Shown here: positions 6,775 through 13,673 of the stretch, piece by piece
Layout: each line of letters opens with the position of its first letter
Position numbering within the stretch: the stretch's first letter is position 1
NCBI GenBank assembly: GCA_002373165.1
Contig: DFJS01000017.1
Coordinates: 1 to 14,169, forward strand
DNA length: 14,169 bases
Origin: Ruminococcus sp. UBA3665
GTDB lineage: Bacteria > Bacillota > Clostridia > Oscillospirales > Ruminococcaceae
Reading direction: 5' to 3'
The notes under the pieces: model-generated
What the model was told of the DNA's origin: nothing
The model's database searches: none
The model's input: only the letters and a program-made list of their open reading frames with translations
Translations under genes and position numbers: made by a program

Positions 6775-9146
6775 GCCTTCGTGTTTCGTTTCAGCAGAAT
6801 CAAATCATAGATATTCCAGATGCCGTCGCCGTTGAGATCGGCATCACCGGAGAGCTTCACTTCACGTTTATGCAGATAATCCTGCAACAGTTTCACATCT
6901 CCGGCATCAACAGAGCCGTCCGCATTCAGATCGCCTTTCTGAACCGCCCCGGCCGGAACAATCTGCTGGACAGTATATAATAACACTTCCTGCGCCGTGC
7001 CGTTTTCGGCCGTGATTCTGACGGCATAATCGCCCGGAGCATCCTGACTGACATCATTCAGCGTGAAGGTTCTGCCATTCGCGCCGGAAATTTCCCTGCC
7101 GTCCTTCAGCCACTGATACGAAACGTTCTCCAGCGATGTGACCGCCTGCATGGTATAATCCTGATGCTCATGCAGAGAAACTTTCTGATAGGCTGAATAA
7201 ATCGGGAAACTGCTGTTCAGCGTGACACCTTCTGCAATGAGTTCGCCGACACCCTTCCAGCCGTCGCCCTCATCCTGAACGAAAATTCTGACTTTGTCGA
7301 ACAGCGTGCCGGGCTGGATGTTCATGGAACTCATATCAATCTTGAATTCCGCAAAATCGGCACTTTTCTTGAACGAGAAACCGGAATGGTCATCGCCTTT
7401 GGAATAATAGCACCAGCCTGCTGACTGATAATAAATCCAATACGAATCGCCGTCATGTTCAAGCCGGAGATTCCAGACAGGCTTTTCAATATTATGATGC
7501 ACTTCCGCGCCGATGTATAAATATTTATCATCTGCCGACAGATAAAGCTTATTTTCTCCGGATTCTGCAATCAGGTTCTGTTCCGTCCATTCGGAATTGC
7601 TGGAGCGGATGCCATCGAACAGCATGACATTCCCGGCAGTATACAAATCTGTGACATGCTCGGCTTTCTGGGAGCTTTCTTTTGTTTCCGTGATTCTGAC
7701 CGTACCCATCCTGTTCGCGCCGAGTGAGGCGTTCCAGATATCGGGATTGGCAAACTGCACAGTTCTCAGATTGCCGTCAGGGATATCCTGATTGCCGACG
7801 GATAATCTCAGATAGACATTCCATTCTCCGGGTTCGAGACTGCCCGGCACAGCGATTTCAAGATTTTCCTGAGACGTGGTGCAGGAATACCATTCACGGG
7901 AATCGAGATTCACATCCTGAACGACATAATTTCCGTCTTTTTCGAGAAGAATTTCGGCCTTCTGCGGACGGATAGGATTGGCAAAACCGGTATTTTCTAT
8001 CTTGAAATTCAGAGCGAATTCACTTCCCTGTTCGGCGGAAGGTTCTGAATCGCAGTCGCGGACAACGAATCTGTAGCCGATATGGTCACGGATAAATTTG
8101 AACACAGTCTGTCCGTAATAAGCCGAATGATCGCCCTCAGCGACATCGTAATCCTGCGTGAAAATATAATCCTGATACATGCTGTAAATATTGGAATTGA
8201 TATAGCTAAGATGTGTCTGATACATTTCCGGGATGGCATTCTGCGGTTCCCATGTATCGAATTTTTTCGCCCAGTCGAGTGCACCGGAGAATTCGCCGCC
8301 ATAGTAAGTTCTGACGGTCTGATTTCCGAGCCATGCAGTTTCGATTTTTCTGTTAGAATATGTTCCGAGATCAGAATCTGAACCCATATAGCCGTCATTA
8401 TACAGGCCGACCCGTGCGGCTCTGCTTCCGGGTTCGGAGACCCAGTCAGCCAGGGCACTCGTTTCGATACCTGCCCATTTAGCGAATATATTCGGCGTTC
8501 TGACCGTGACAGGAATATCCGCCGGAGTCATATCCAGAACGGCATCCAGAAGCCGGGCTTTATACTCCAGCGAGGTATATTTTCCGCTGTGCTGTTCGCC
8601 CCATGCGCCGACAAAGCCGGATTCGACATACATCAGAATATCCTGATATTCTTCCAGAAAGCCGTCATCTTTGATTTGCTGGATATGATGCAGAACCTGC
8701 TCGAAGCTTGCCGGTTCGGGATTGGTTTTGCCTTTGGCATCGTACCGGAAACGGATTCCCACAGTCGCGCCGTTTTTCCGGCAGTTGGCGAGCGTTCCGC
8801 GCATGGCTCTGAAAAACTGTTCATCCAGATCATAATCAATGCCCTCGGTATAAATTTCTTTTCCGTCGGCATCTTCAGAAACAGTTCCGTTCACGCCGGA
8901 GGAAAATGCACCGATATCGACAAACATCAGCACCAGATTGCCGGAAGGATTCTGCACAGCTGTTTCGCCGGGCTTGCATTGATACCACAAGGTAGAAGTA
9001 TACCCTGCACCGGGATTATTAATCACAGCAGTACTTTCCTGATACGTCATGCCGGAATCCACAAGCTCAGCCTTTGCCGGAACAGGAAGCAGAACGGCCG
9101 TCAGCAGCAGTGCCGCGGCAAAACCCGTCATTTTTTGGAATTTCAT
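6771..9146 (-). CDS. Secreted DUF4874/DUF4832 protein with Ig-like and dockerin modules
   Basis: This 791-aa secreted multimodular protein probably docks on a cellulosome. Modules in order are: signal peptide (1-26, cleaved after AKA); a DUF4874-like then DUF4832-like region (about 35-430), with NNPGAGYTS near its start and a possible catalytic-acid segment VESGFVGAWGE (E175, E184); a beta-sandwich (about 375-480); a carbohydrate-binding/DOMON-like domain (about 505-650); an Ig-like domain (about 655-733, YQWLKDG and PGDYAVRI); and a type I dockerin (738-791) with Ca-binding loops DLNADGSVDAGD and DLNGDGIWNIYD. DUF4832 proteins resemble TIM-barrel glycoside hydrolases, but an activity is unproven. 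AAAGGAG (9157-9163) lies 10 nt before the ATG. The small TM protein gene overlaps its stop. Confidence 0.93.
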   Translation of the reverse strand: MKFQKMTGFAAALLLTAVLLPVPAKAELVDSGMTYQESTAVINNPGAGYTSTLWYQCKPGETAVQNPSGNLVLMFVDIGAFSSGVNGTVSEDADGKEIYTEGIDYDLDEQFFRAMRGTLANCRKNGATVGIRFRYDAKGKTNPEPASFEQVLHHIQQIKDDGFLEEYQDILMYVESGFVGAWGEQHSGKYTSLEYKARLLDAVLDMTPADIPVTVRTPNIFAKWAGIETSALADWVSEPGSRAARVGLYNDGYMGSDSDLGTYSNRKIETAWLGNQTVRTYYGGEFSGALDWAKKFDTWEPQNAIPEMYQTHLSYINSNIYSMYQDYIFTQDYDVAEGDHSAYYGQTVFKFIRDHIGYRFVVRDCDSEPSAEQGSEFALNFKIENTGFANPIRPQKAEILLEKDGNYVVQDVNLDSREWYSCTTSQENLEIAVPGSLEPGEWNVYLRLSVGNQDIPDGNLRTVQFANPDIWNASLGANRMGTVRITETKESSQKAEHVTDLYTAGNVMLFDGIRSSNSEWTEQNLIAESGENKLYLSADDKYLYIGAEVHHNIEKPVWNLRLEHDGDSYWIYYQSAGWCYYSKGDDHSGFSFKKSADFAEFKIDMSSMNIQPGTLFDKVRIFVQDEGDGWKGVGELIAEGVTLNSSFPIYSAYQKVSLHEHQDYTMQAVTSLENVSYQWLKDGREISGANGRTFTLNDVSQDAPGDYAVRITAENGTAQEVLLYTVQQIVPAGAVQKGDLNADGSVDAGDVKLLQDYLHKREVKLSGDADLNGDGIWNIYDLILLKRNTKA

Positions 9147-9184
9147 ACAGCATTCTCTCCTTTTATTAAAAAGATACTATTCTT

Positions 9185-9213
9185 ATTTTAGCACATTTTC
9201 ACAAAAATTGCAA
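9185..9213 (-). promoter_or_regulatory. Promoter of the dockerin protein operon
   Basis: On the minus strand: TTGCAA (9208-9213), 17 bp, TAAAAT (9185-9190), with TGC before the -10. The -35 lies within the second of two TACTTG copies set 11 bp apart, which may be a regulator site or chance. Confidence 0.75.
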
Positions 9214-9227
9214 GTAGATTTCAAGTA

Positions 9228-9259
9228 TTTTCTGATTAGATCTTGCATTTTTTCTGATT
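9228..9259 (+). repeat. Two TTTTCTGATT direct repeats flanking a -35 box
   Basis: Identical 10-mers at 9228-9237 and 9250-9259, 22 bp apart (two helical turns), lie on either side of TTGCAT (9243-9248). A partial copy, TTTTCTG, runs into the -10 at 9258-9264. A regulator site is possible; the DNA is low complexity, so this is tentative. Confidence 0.4.
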
Positions 9260-9271
9260 TTCTGCTATAAT
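9243..9271 (+). promoter_or_regulatory. Distal promoter of the SH3b protein gene
   Basis: TTGCAT (9243-9248), 17 bp, TATAAT (9266-9271), with TGC before the -10. Its start site near 9278 would give a leader of about 138 nt to ATG 9416, with no ORF or riboswitch that I can see in it. Confidence 0.7.
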
Positions 9272-9368
9272 AAAACTAGTCCTGAATTTCTCATGGATTT
9301 GTCGAAAACGGTCACATTCTGTCTTTGCAATTTGTACATAATGCGAATAGCAAAAATCCTGCCGGTTA

Positions 9369-9377
9369 TGGTATAAT
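9369..9377 (+). promoter_or_regulatory. Proximal extended -10 promoter of the SH3b protein gene
   Basis: TGG TATAAT with no good -35 (AGCAAA at the expected place). The start site would be near 9384, giving a leader of about 31 nt to ATG 9416. Confidence 0.6.
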
Positions 9378-9415
9378 GAATTGTGACGAAATCTCAACAG
9401 AAAGAAGCTGAAAAA

Positions 9416-10147
9416 ATGGCGAGTCAAACATCCAAAAAAGGCGGTCAGAAAAAAGGCGGAAAAAAACTCCAGATGGATTCTGAAGTCACAAGAGTGGTTC
9501 TGATTTTCCTGCTGTTTCTGGTGATCGTCGCACTGCTGGTGGCAGCATTTATGAGTCTGGGTCATGGCGATACTTCTGCACCGGGCAATGTATATGAAAT
9601 CAGTCTGCCTGATGAAGACGAAACAATCGAACTCCCTGCTACAACGGCTGACCCCAATCACGGCAATACCGAGACAGAACCGATTCCGGCAGAAGTGCTG
9701 AACCCGGAACTTGCCACGACGGCATCCGTTGTCATGACAGCCCCGGTTATGACAGAAGCTCCGGTAACACAGTACACCACAACCGGCGCACGGCCGGAAA
9801 GTGCCAATCCTGTCTACATCACGACAACTGACCCGAATGATCCTTATGCAGGCATCGCCACACTTGCGCCGCCGCTGACTACCGCATGGACAGGCGGAAC
9901 TGTTACTACCGTCACTACAACCGTTGCCCAGGAACAGAATAATACTCCCGGAGACGGCACTGTTACAAATACAAATTATGTTGTATCCCTCAGCGGCTCG
10001 GCGACAATTTACGCCAGCCCGAACGGAAGCTCCAACGGCACAATCGGCTCGAACGGCTCGTTTACCATCGTGCAGGAAATGACTGATACATCCGGCGTAA
10101 AATGGGGCAAGCTGAAATCCGGCGCAGGCTGGGTAAGACTGAACTGA
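9416..10147 (+). CDS. Membrane-anchored Thr-rich protein with C-terminal SH3b domain
   Basis: This 243-aa protein has a basic, Gly/Lys-rich cytosolic tail (1-25), a TM helix (about 26-48), a Thr/Pro-rich extracytoplasmic linker (about 50-185; TTTDPNDP, TTVTTTVA) and a bacterial SH3-like domain at the very end (about 187-243: YASPNGSSNGTIG ... KLKSGAGWVRLN). SH3b domains usually bind peptidoglycan or wall peptides, so this may tether membrane to wall. The layout mirrors the 5144-5980 protein, which lacks the end domain. ATG 9416 has a weak AAAGAAG 8 nt upstream. A GTG at 9383 is in frame and would be essentially leaderless from the proximal promoter, adding 11 residues; I prefer the ATG. A shared hairpin ends the gene. 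Confidence 0.88.
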   Translation: MASQTSKKGGQKKGGKKLQMDSEVTRVVLIFLLFLVIVALLVAAFMSLGHGDTSAPGNVYEISLPDEDETIELPATTADPNHGNTETEPIPAEVLNPELATTASVVMTAPVMTEAPVTQYTTTGARPESANPVYITTTDPNDPYAGIATLAPPLTTAWTGGTVTTVTTTVAQEQNNTPGDGTVTNTNYVVSLSGSATIYASPNGSSNGTIGSNGSFTIVQEMTDTSGVKWGKLKSGAGWVRLN

Positions 10148-10154
10148 TGCTGAA

Positions 10155-10182
10155 AAAACTCCTCTTTCACAAGAGGAGTTTT
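10155..10182 (+). terminator. Bidirectional terminator
   Basis: A 12-bp perfect stem (AAAACTCCTCTT at 10155-10166 with 10171-10182) has a TCAC loop and T runs on both strands. It ends the SH3b gene (stop 10147) and the converging lipoprotein gene (stop 10187). Confidence 0.93.
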
Positions 10183-10186
10183 CTGT

Positions 10187-11065
10187 TTATTTTTCTGTCA
10201 CTGTGATTTTGCCTTCGGCATTGTCGATATGAATCATATATTTTTCATAGCATGTAAAGCTGACTTCATTTTTGGCGGTATCGTTTGTAATAGAATCCTG
10301 TTCGATATTGGCATCGGCCAGATTATGCAGATAATTGAACACTTCCAGCGAACGGTTGCCGGGGTCTTTCTGCTGATAGTTATCAGTCTGGATAAAATCC
10401 TCGATTTTCTGATAAATAGCGGCATATTCGGCAGAAGCATCAGGTTCAGCGGCGGATTCTGCTCCGGTCGTTTCGGGAACTGTTTCTGATTCTGCCTCTG
10501 TGAGAGCTTCGGCTGTTTCCGGAACTGTTTCTGATTCCGCCTCTGTGAGAGCTTCGGCTGTTTCCGGAACTGTTTCTGATTCCGCCGGAGCTGTGCCGTT
10601 CTTGACGGCTTCTTCCAGTGCAGAAAGATCAAACAAATCTGATTTATCATAAGTAATAATCATGCGTTTATAGCCGTCCGGATAATCCGGGTGATTCAGA
10701 TAGGCTTCTGAATAGCGTGCTTCTTTGACGTTCAATTCCGTATCGGTCAGGTTCAGAATCGAAATCAGCCTGTAATTGCAGTCCAGCAGAACATAAGATT
10801 TCCCGTCCTGATCCTGAACTGTTCCGGCCGGGTCTTCTTTCAGAGCATAGCGTTTGCCGTCCGATGCATGAAAGATAATATCACTGCCGTAAGTCCATAC
10901 GCCTGCTGTTTCGCTGAACGGGACAGCATCGGTTTCCTGGACTTCATCGCGCCGGACTTCGATTTTGGAAGATGTTTCCGACGGCGTACCGTTTCCCTGA
11001 TCGCTGCACCCGGCGAGCACGGCACACAGACAGAGCATTGCCGGCAGAATATAATATTTTTTCAT
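10187..11065 (-). CDS. Lipoprotein with Glu/Thr-rich repeat linker
   Basis: This 292-aa protein has a lipoprotein signal peptide with lipobox LAGC (lipidated C20), so it is anchored on the outer face of the membrane. Residues about 21-160 and 205-292 look like two folded parts; neither matches a family I know. Between them is a linker of near-identical 15-residue repeats (AESETVPETAEALTE twice, plus part of a third), encoded by 45-bp DNA repeats. AAGGAG (11074-11079) lies 8 nt before the ATG. Its promoter overlaps the end of the gene upstream (11133-11621), so the two may be partly co-transcribed. The function is unknown. Confidence 0.9.
   Translation of the reverse strand: MKKYYILPAMLCLCAVLAGCSDQGNGTPSETSSKIEVRRDEVQETDAVPFSETAGVWTYGSDIIFHASDGKRYALKEDPAGTVQDQDGKSYVLLDCNYRLISILNLTDTELNVKEARYSEAYLNHPDYPDGYKRMIITYDKSDLFDLSALEEAVKNGTAPAESETVPETAEALTEAESETVPETAEALTEAESETVPETTGAESAAEPDASAEYAAIYQKIEDFIQTDNYQQKDPGNRSLEVFNYLHNLADANIEQDSITNDTAKNEVSFTCYEKYMIHIDNAEGKITVTEK
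10476..10586 (-). repeat. In-frame 45-bp tandem repeat
   Basis: GGAACTGTTTCTGATTC begins copies at 10476, 10521 and 10566. Two are full 45-bp units, differing by a single base that I noticed, and the third is cut after about 21 bp. Each adds 15 residues to the lipoprotein linker, so slippage would change its length without a frameshift. Confidence 0.9.
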
Positions 11066-11084
11066 AACTACCTCTCCTTATTCA

Positions 11085-11104
11085 TTCTATGATTTTCTAT
11101 GATT
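11085..11104 (-). repeat. Two tandem TTCTATGATT repeats at the lipoprotein start site
   Basis: Two contiguous identical 10-bp copies, 11085-11094 and 11095-11104, cover the expected transcription start (about 11101) and early leader of the lipoprotein gene. A repressor site is possible; function unknown. Confidence 0.55.
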
Positions 11105-11107
11105 TTT

Positions 11108-11136
11108 AGTATAGCACAGAAATCCGGAAATGTCAA
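11108..11136 (-). promoter_or_regulatory. Lipoprotein promoter, overlapping the upstream gene's stop
   Basis: On the minus strand: TTGACA (11131-11136), 17 bp with CCGG, then TATACT (11108-11113) preceded by TGC. The TGA of the 11133-11621 gene lies inside the -35. Confidence 0.88.
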
Positions 11137-11621
11137 GTACGCGGTACAAGTGCATATTTTGCGCCGTTTTTCAGCTCGACACAGAGAATCACATCGCCGT
11201 TCCGGGCGTTGCGCCAGTCCAGGAATTTTGCACACTGATAAGCATTTCCGTAAGCATCTTTCAGATAATACGGATACTTTCCGGAATCCGGGAGCTTTCC
11301 GGCAACGCTCCGGAAATTAATCTGATACTGGTCTGATTTCAGGCAGTCATAATCAGAATTCTTCCCGAACGTCCTGCCGATGCCCCGGCAGAACATCACC
11401 AGAAAACCCAGTGTTACGGCAATCCAGTAAACTGAAAGTTCACTGTTCCAGATAATGCCTATTCTGAGATATTTCCAGTCAAACAGATTAATCATATTGG
11501 TCAGAACCGTGCCGAACAGCGCACAGTACATTGTAATCATAAATTTGCTTCTGCGTTCCAGAATATGATTTATCAGGAATTCTTTCTGGTCGTCTTCCAG
11601 CCACATCTGATAAGATTGCAT
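11133..11621 (-). CDS. Two-TM membrane protein of unknown function
   Basis: This 162-aa protein has a short N-terminal segment (WLEDDQKEFLINHILERRSK), two TM helices (about 27-46 and 62-82) and a C-terminal soluble part of about 75 residues (YYLKDAYGNAYQCAKFLDWRNARNGDVILCVELKNGAKYALV) that looks like a small beta domain. I do not recognise the family. AAAGGG (11630-11635) lies 8 nt before the ATG. Its start site is covered by a perfect palindrome, so it may be repressed by a dimeric regulator. The stop overlaps the lipoprotein promoter. Confidence 0.82.
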   Translation of the reverse strand: MQSYQMWLEDDQKEFLINHILERRSKFMITMYCALFGTVLTNMINLFDWKYLRIGIIWNSELSVYWIAVTLGFLVMFCRGIGRTFGKNSDYDCLKSDQYQINFRSVAGKLPDSGKYPYYLKDAYGNAYQCAKFLDWRNARNGDVILCVELKNGAKYALVPRT

Positions 11622-11640
11622 AAAAACCGCCCTTTCTGAC

Positions 11641-11655
11641 GTAAATAATATTTAC
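11641..11655 (-). promoter_or_regulatory. Perfect palindrome, possible operator
   Basis: GTAAATA-A-TATTTAC is a perfect 7+1+7 inverted repeat located from the expected +1 into the leader of the 11133-11621 gene, just downstream of the -10. This is a typical place for a repressor operator; the regulator is unknown. Confidence 0.6.
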
Positions 11656-11658
11656 ATC

Positions 11659-11687
11659 ATAATAGCATGAATTCCCTGTTTTGTCAA
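11659..11687 (-). promoter_or_regulatory. Promoter of the two-TM protein gene
   Basis: On the minus strand: TTGACA (11682-11687), 17 bp, TATTAT (11659-11664), with TGC before the -10. It is divergent from the fprA promoter 24 bp away. Confidence 0.88.
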
Positions 11688-11711
11688 TCTGTATTTTTCA
11701 CAAAAAATTCA

Positions 11712-11740
11712 TTGACACGGCCGGATTTTTATGCTAAAAT
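11712..11740 (+). promoter_or_regulatory. fprA promoter
   Basis: TTGACA (11712-11717), 17 bp containing GGCCGG, then TAAAAT (11735-11740) preceded by TGC. It lies 32 nt before the fprA ATG. Confidence 0.87.
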
Positions 11741-11772
11741 ATAAATTAGATTCCAAAGAAAGAAGGTTTTTT

Positions 11773-12933
11773 ATGACTCATATTACTGAAACAATCCGCT
11801 ATATCGGAGTAAACGACCATCAGATTGACCTGTTCGAGGGTCAGTACACAGTTCCCCGCGGCATGGCGTATAATTCCTATGTAATTCTGGATGACAAAAT
11901 CGCCGTATTCGATACCGTGGACGGCAGTTTCACAGAACCGTGGCTGGCAAATCTGGAAGAAGCCCTCGGCGGCAGAAAGCCCGATTATCTGATTATTCAG
12001 CACATGGAACCCGATCATTCTGCCAATATCAGGATTTTCCTGGAAACCTATCCGGATGCCGTCGCTGTCGGCAACGCGAAAACTTTCCAGATGCTTTCGC
12101 AGTATTTTGAAAATCTGGAACTCGGCGAACGCAAACTGACCGTTGCCAACGGCGACAAGCTTTCACTGGGCAGTCACGAACTGCAATTTCTGTTTGCACC
12201 CATGGTACACTGGCCGGAAGTGATGTTTACTTATGAAAGCTCTGAAAAAATTCTGTTTTCGGCCGATGCGTTCGGCAAGTTCGGCGCACTGGATATCGAA
12301 GAAGACTGGGCCTGCGAAGCAAGAAGATATTATTTCGGCATTGTGGGAAAATTCGGCGCACAGGTACAGGCAGTTCTCAAAAAAGCGGCCGCTCTGGAAA
12401 TTCAGACAATCTGCCCTCTGCACGGCCCGGTTCTGAAAGAAAATTTAAATTATTATCTTGATTTATATCATACATGGTCATCTTACGGCGTGGAATCCGA
12501 AGGCGTGATGATTGCCTATACTTCCGTATACGGCAACACGCGCCGCGCCGCAGAATTCCTTGCCGCACAGCTGGAAGAAAAAGGCTGTCCAAAAACCGTG
12601 CTCTGTGACCTGGCGCGTGAGGATATGGCCGAAGCTGTGGAAGATGCCTTCCGTTACGGAAAGCTCGTGCTCGCCACAACAACGTATAACGGCGATATCT
12701 TCCCGTTTATGAGAACTTTCATTGAAGCTCTGACGGAAAGAAATTATCAGAACCGGACAATCGGCCTGATTGAAAACGGTTCGTGGGCACCTGTCGCCGC
12801 AAAAGTCATGAAGGGCATGTTTGAAAAATCCAAAAATATCACATGGCTGGAAACATCCGTCAAGATTACGGCGGCTGTCAAATCGGCTGACAAAGCCGCA
12901 CTCGAAGCAATGGCCGCGGAACTCTGCGTATGA
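11773..12933 (+). CDS. fprA: Class A flavodiiron protein (FprA family)
   Basis: This 386-aa cytosolic flavodiiron protein reduces O2 to water and/or NO to N2O, protecting anaerobes. The N-terminal metallo-beta-lactamase-like domain (about 1-240) carries the di-iron ligands H77, E79 and D81 (with H82) in QHMEPDH, H146 in VHWPEV, D165 in SADAFG and H217 in CPLHGP. The C-terminal flavodoxin domain (about 243-386) binds FMN phosphate with TSVYGNT (250-256). No rubredoxin domain is fused, so a separate electron donor is needed. D165 to H217 is only 52 residues, shorter than the roughly 60 I recall for Desulfovibrio ROO. ATG 11773 follows AGAAGG by 6 nt; the frame is open from 11731, inside the promoter. 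The deacetylase gene overlaps the stop by 4 nt. Confidence 0.95.
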   Translation: MTHITETIRYIGVNDHQIDLFEGQYTVPRGMAYNSYVILDDKIAVFDTVDGSFTEPWLANLEEALGGRKPDYLIIQHMEPDHSANIRIFLETYPDAVAVGNAKTFQMLSQYFENLELGERKLTVANGDKLSLGSHELQFLFAPMVHWPEVMFTYESSEKILFSADAFGKFGALDIEEDWACEARRYYFGIVGKFGAQVQAVLKKAAALEIQTICPLHGPVLKENLNYYLDLYHTWSSYGVESEGVMIAYTSVYGNTRRAAEFLAAQLEEKGCPKTVLCDLAREDMAEAVEDAFRYGKLVLATTTYNGDIFPFMRTFIEALTERNYQNRTIGLIENGSWAPVAAKVMKGMFEKSKNITWLETSVKITAAVKSADKAALEAMAAELCV

Positions 12934-13604
12934 TTCCGGCAGGTTTCCGGAAAGCCGTCACGTTCAGCTATGACGACGGCAATCAGCAGGATATCCGCCT
13001 GATTGAGTTATTCAATCAATATCAGGTAAAAGGCACGTTTAATTTAAATTCCGGGCTGGATGATTCTCAAGAATGGCTTTATCGGGATATGCCTGTCAGA
13101 CGGCTGAATCTTCCGGAATTTACAACGCTCTATCAGGGGCACGAAATCGCCGTGCACGGCAGTCAGCACAGAAACATGACAGAACTTTCCCCGGCCGAAC
13201 TGCATGACGAAATTATTTCCGACCGTGACCGGCTTGCCGGACTGTTCGGGAACGTGCCTGTCGGCATGGCCTATCCTTACGGCGCATACAGTCCGGAAGT
13301 GATTCGGGCACTGCGCCGCGCCGGAATCCGCTATGCAAGGACAGTTATTTCAAGTTATGATTTTGCGCCGCAGACCGACCTGATGGCATTCCGGCCGACC
13401 TGCCATCACGATGACGAACAGCTGTTCGCGCTTGCAGAAGCCTTTCTGCATACAGAATCCGACCAGATGCAGATTTTCTTTCTGTGGGGGCACAGCTACG
13501 AATTCGACGGCAATCACAACTGGGACAGACTGGAAAAATTTCTGAATCTCATTGCCGGAAAACCGGATATTTTCTATGGCACCAATGCCGAAATCTTATT
13601 ATAA
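12930..13604 (+). CDS. NodB-type polysaccharide deacetylase-like protein, no signal peptide
   Basis: This 224-aa protein belongs to the carbohydrate esterase 4 (NodB) fold. Motif 1 is FSYDDG (D15-D16), motif 2 HGSQH (H76, H80), motif 3 AYPYGAYS, and a late motif is WGHSYEFD; these give the Asp-His-His metal site. Known relatives remove N-acetyl groups from chitin oligomers, peptidoglycan or similar sugars. There is no signal peptide or TM helix, so it likely acts in the cytosol, perhaps on a sugar precursor or small amide. Its ATG overlaps the fprA stop (ATGA), implying coupled translation with an oxygen-defence protein, an odd pairing. No clear terminator follows. Confidence 0.9.
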   Translation: MIPAGFRKAVTFSYDDGNQQDIRLIELFNQYQVKGTFNLNSGLDDSQEWLYRDMPVRRLNLPEFTTLYQGHEIAVHGSQHRNMTELSPAELHDEIISDRDRLAGLFGNVPVGMAYPYGAYSPEVIRALRRAGIRYARTVISSYDFAPQTDLMAFRPTCHHDDEQLFALAEAFLHTESDQMQIFFLWGHSYEFDGNHNWDRLEKFLNLIAGKPDIFYGTNAEILL

Positions 13605-13673
13605 AACTCCCTTTTAGGAATTGTTCTGCCAAGATAAATCGGAATTTAACGCTTTAGTTCGTAAAACGAGGAT

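Noticed and set aside
8589..9191. 200-aa frame opposite the signal peptide region of the dockerin protein
   Set aside because: Opposite a well-supported secreted protein and its RBS; a shadow frame.
9278..9382. Riboswitch in the SH3b leader
   Set aside because: I saw no stable conserved stems or known aptamer motif and no terminator hairpin before the start codon.
9236..9661. 141-aa antisense frame across the divergent promoters
   Set aside because: It covers the start of the SH3b gene and the intergenic promoters and shows no domain or RBS.
10234..10650. 138-aa repeat-containing frame in the lipoprotein gene
   Set aside because: The 45-bp repeat keeps every frame open; the lipobox frame has RBS, promoter and signal peptide.
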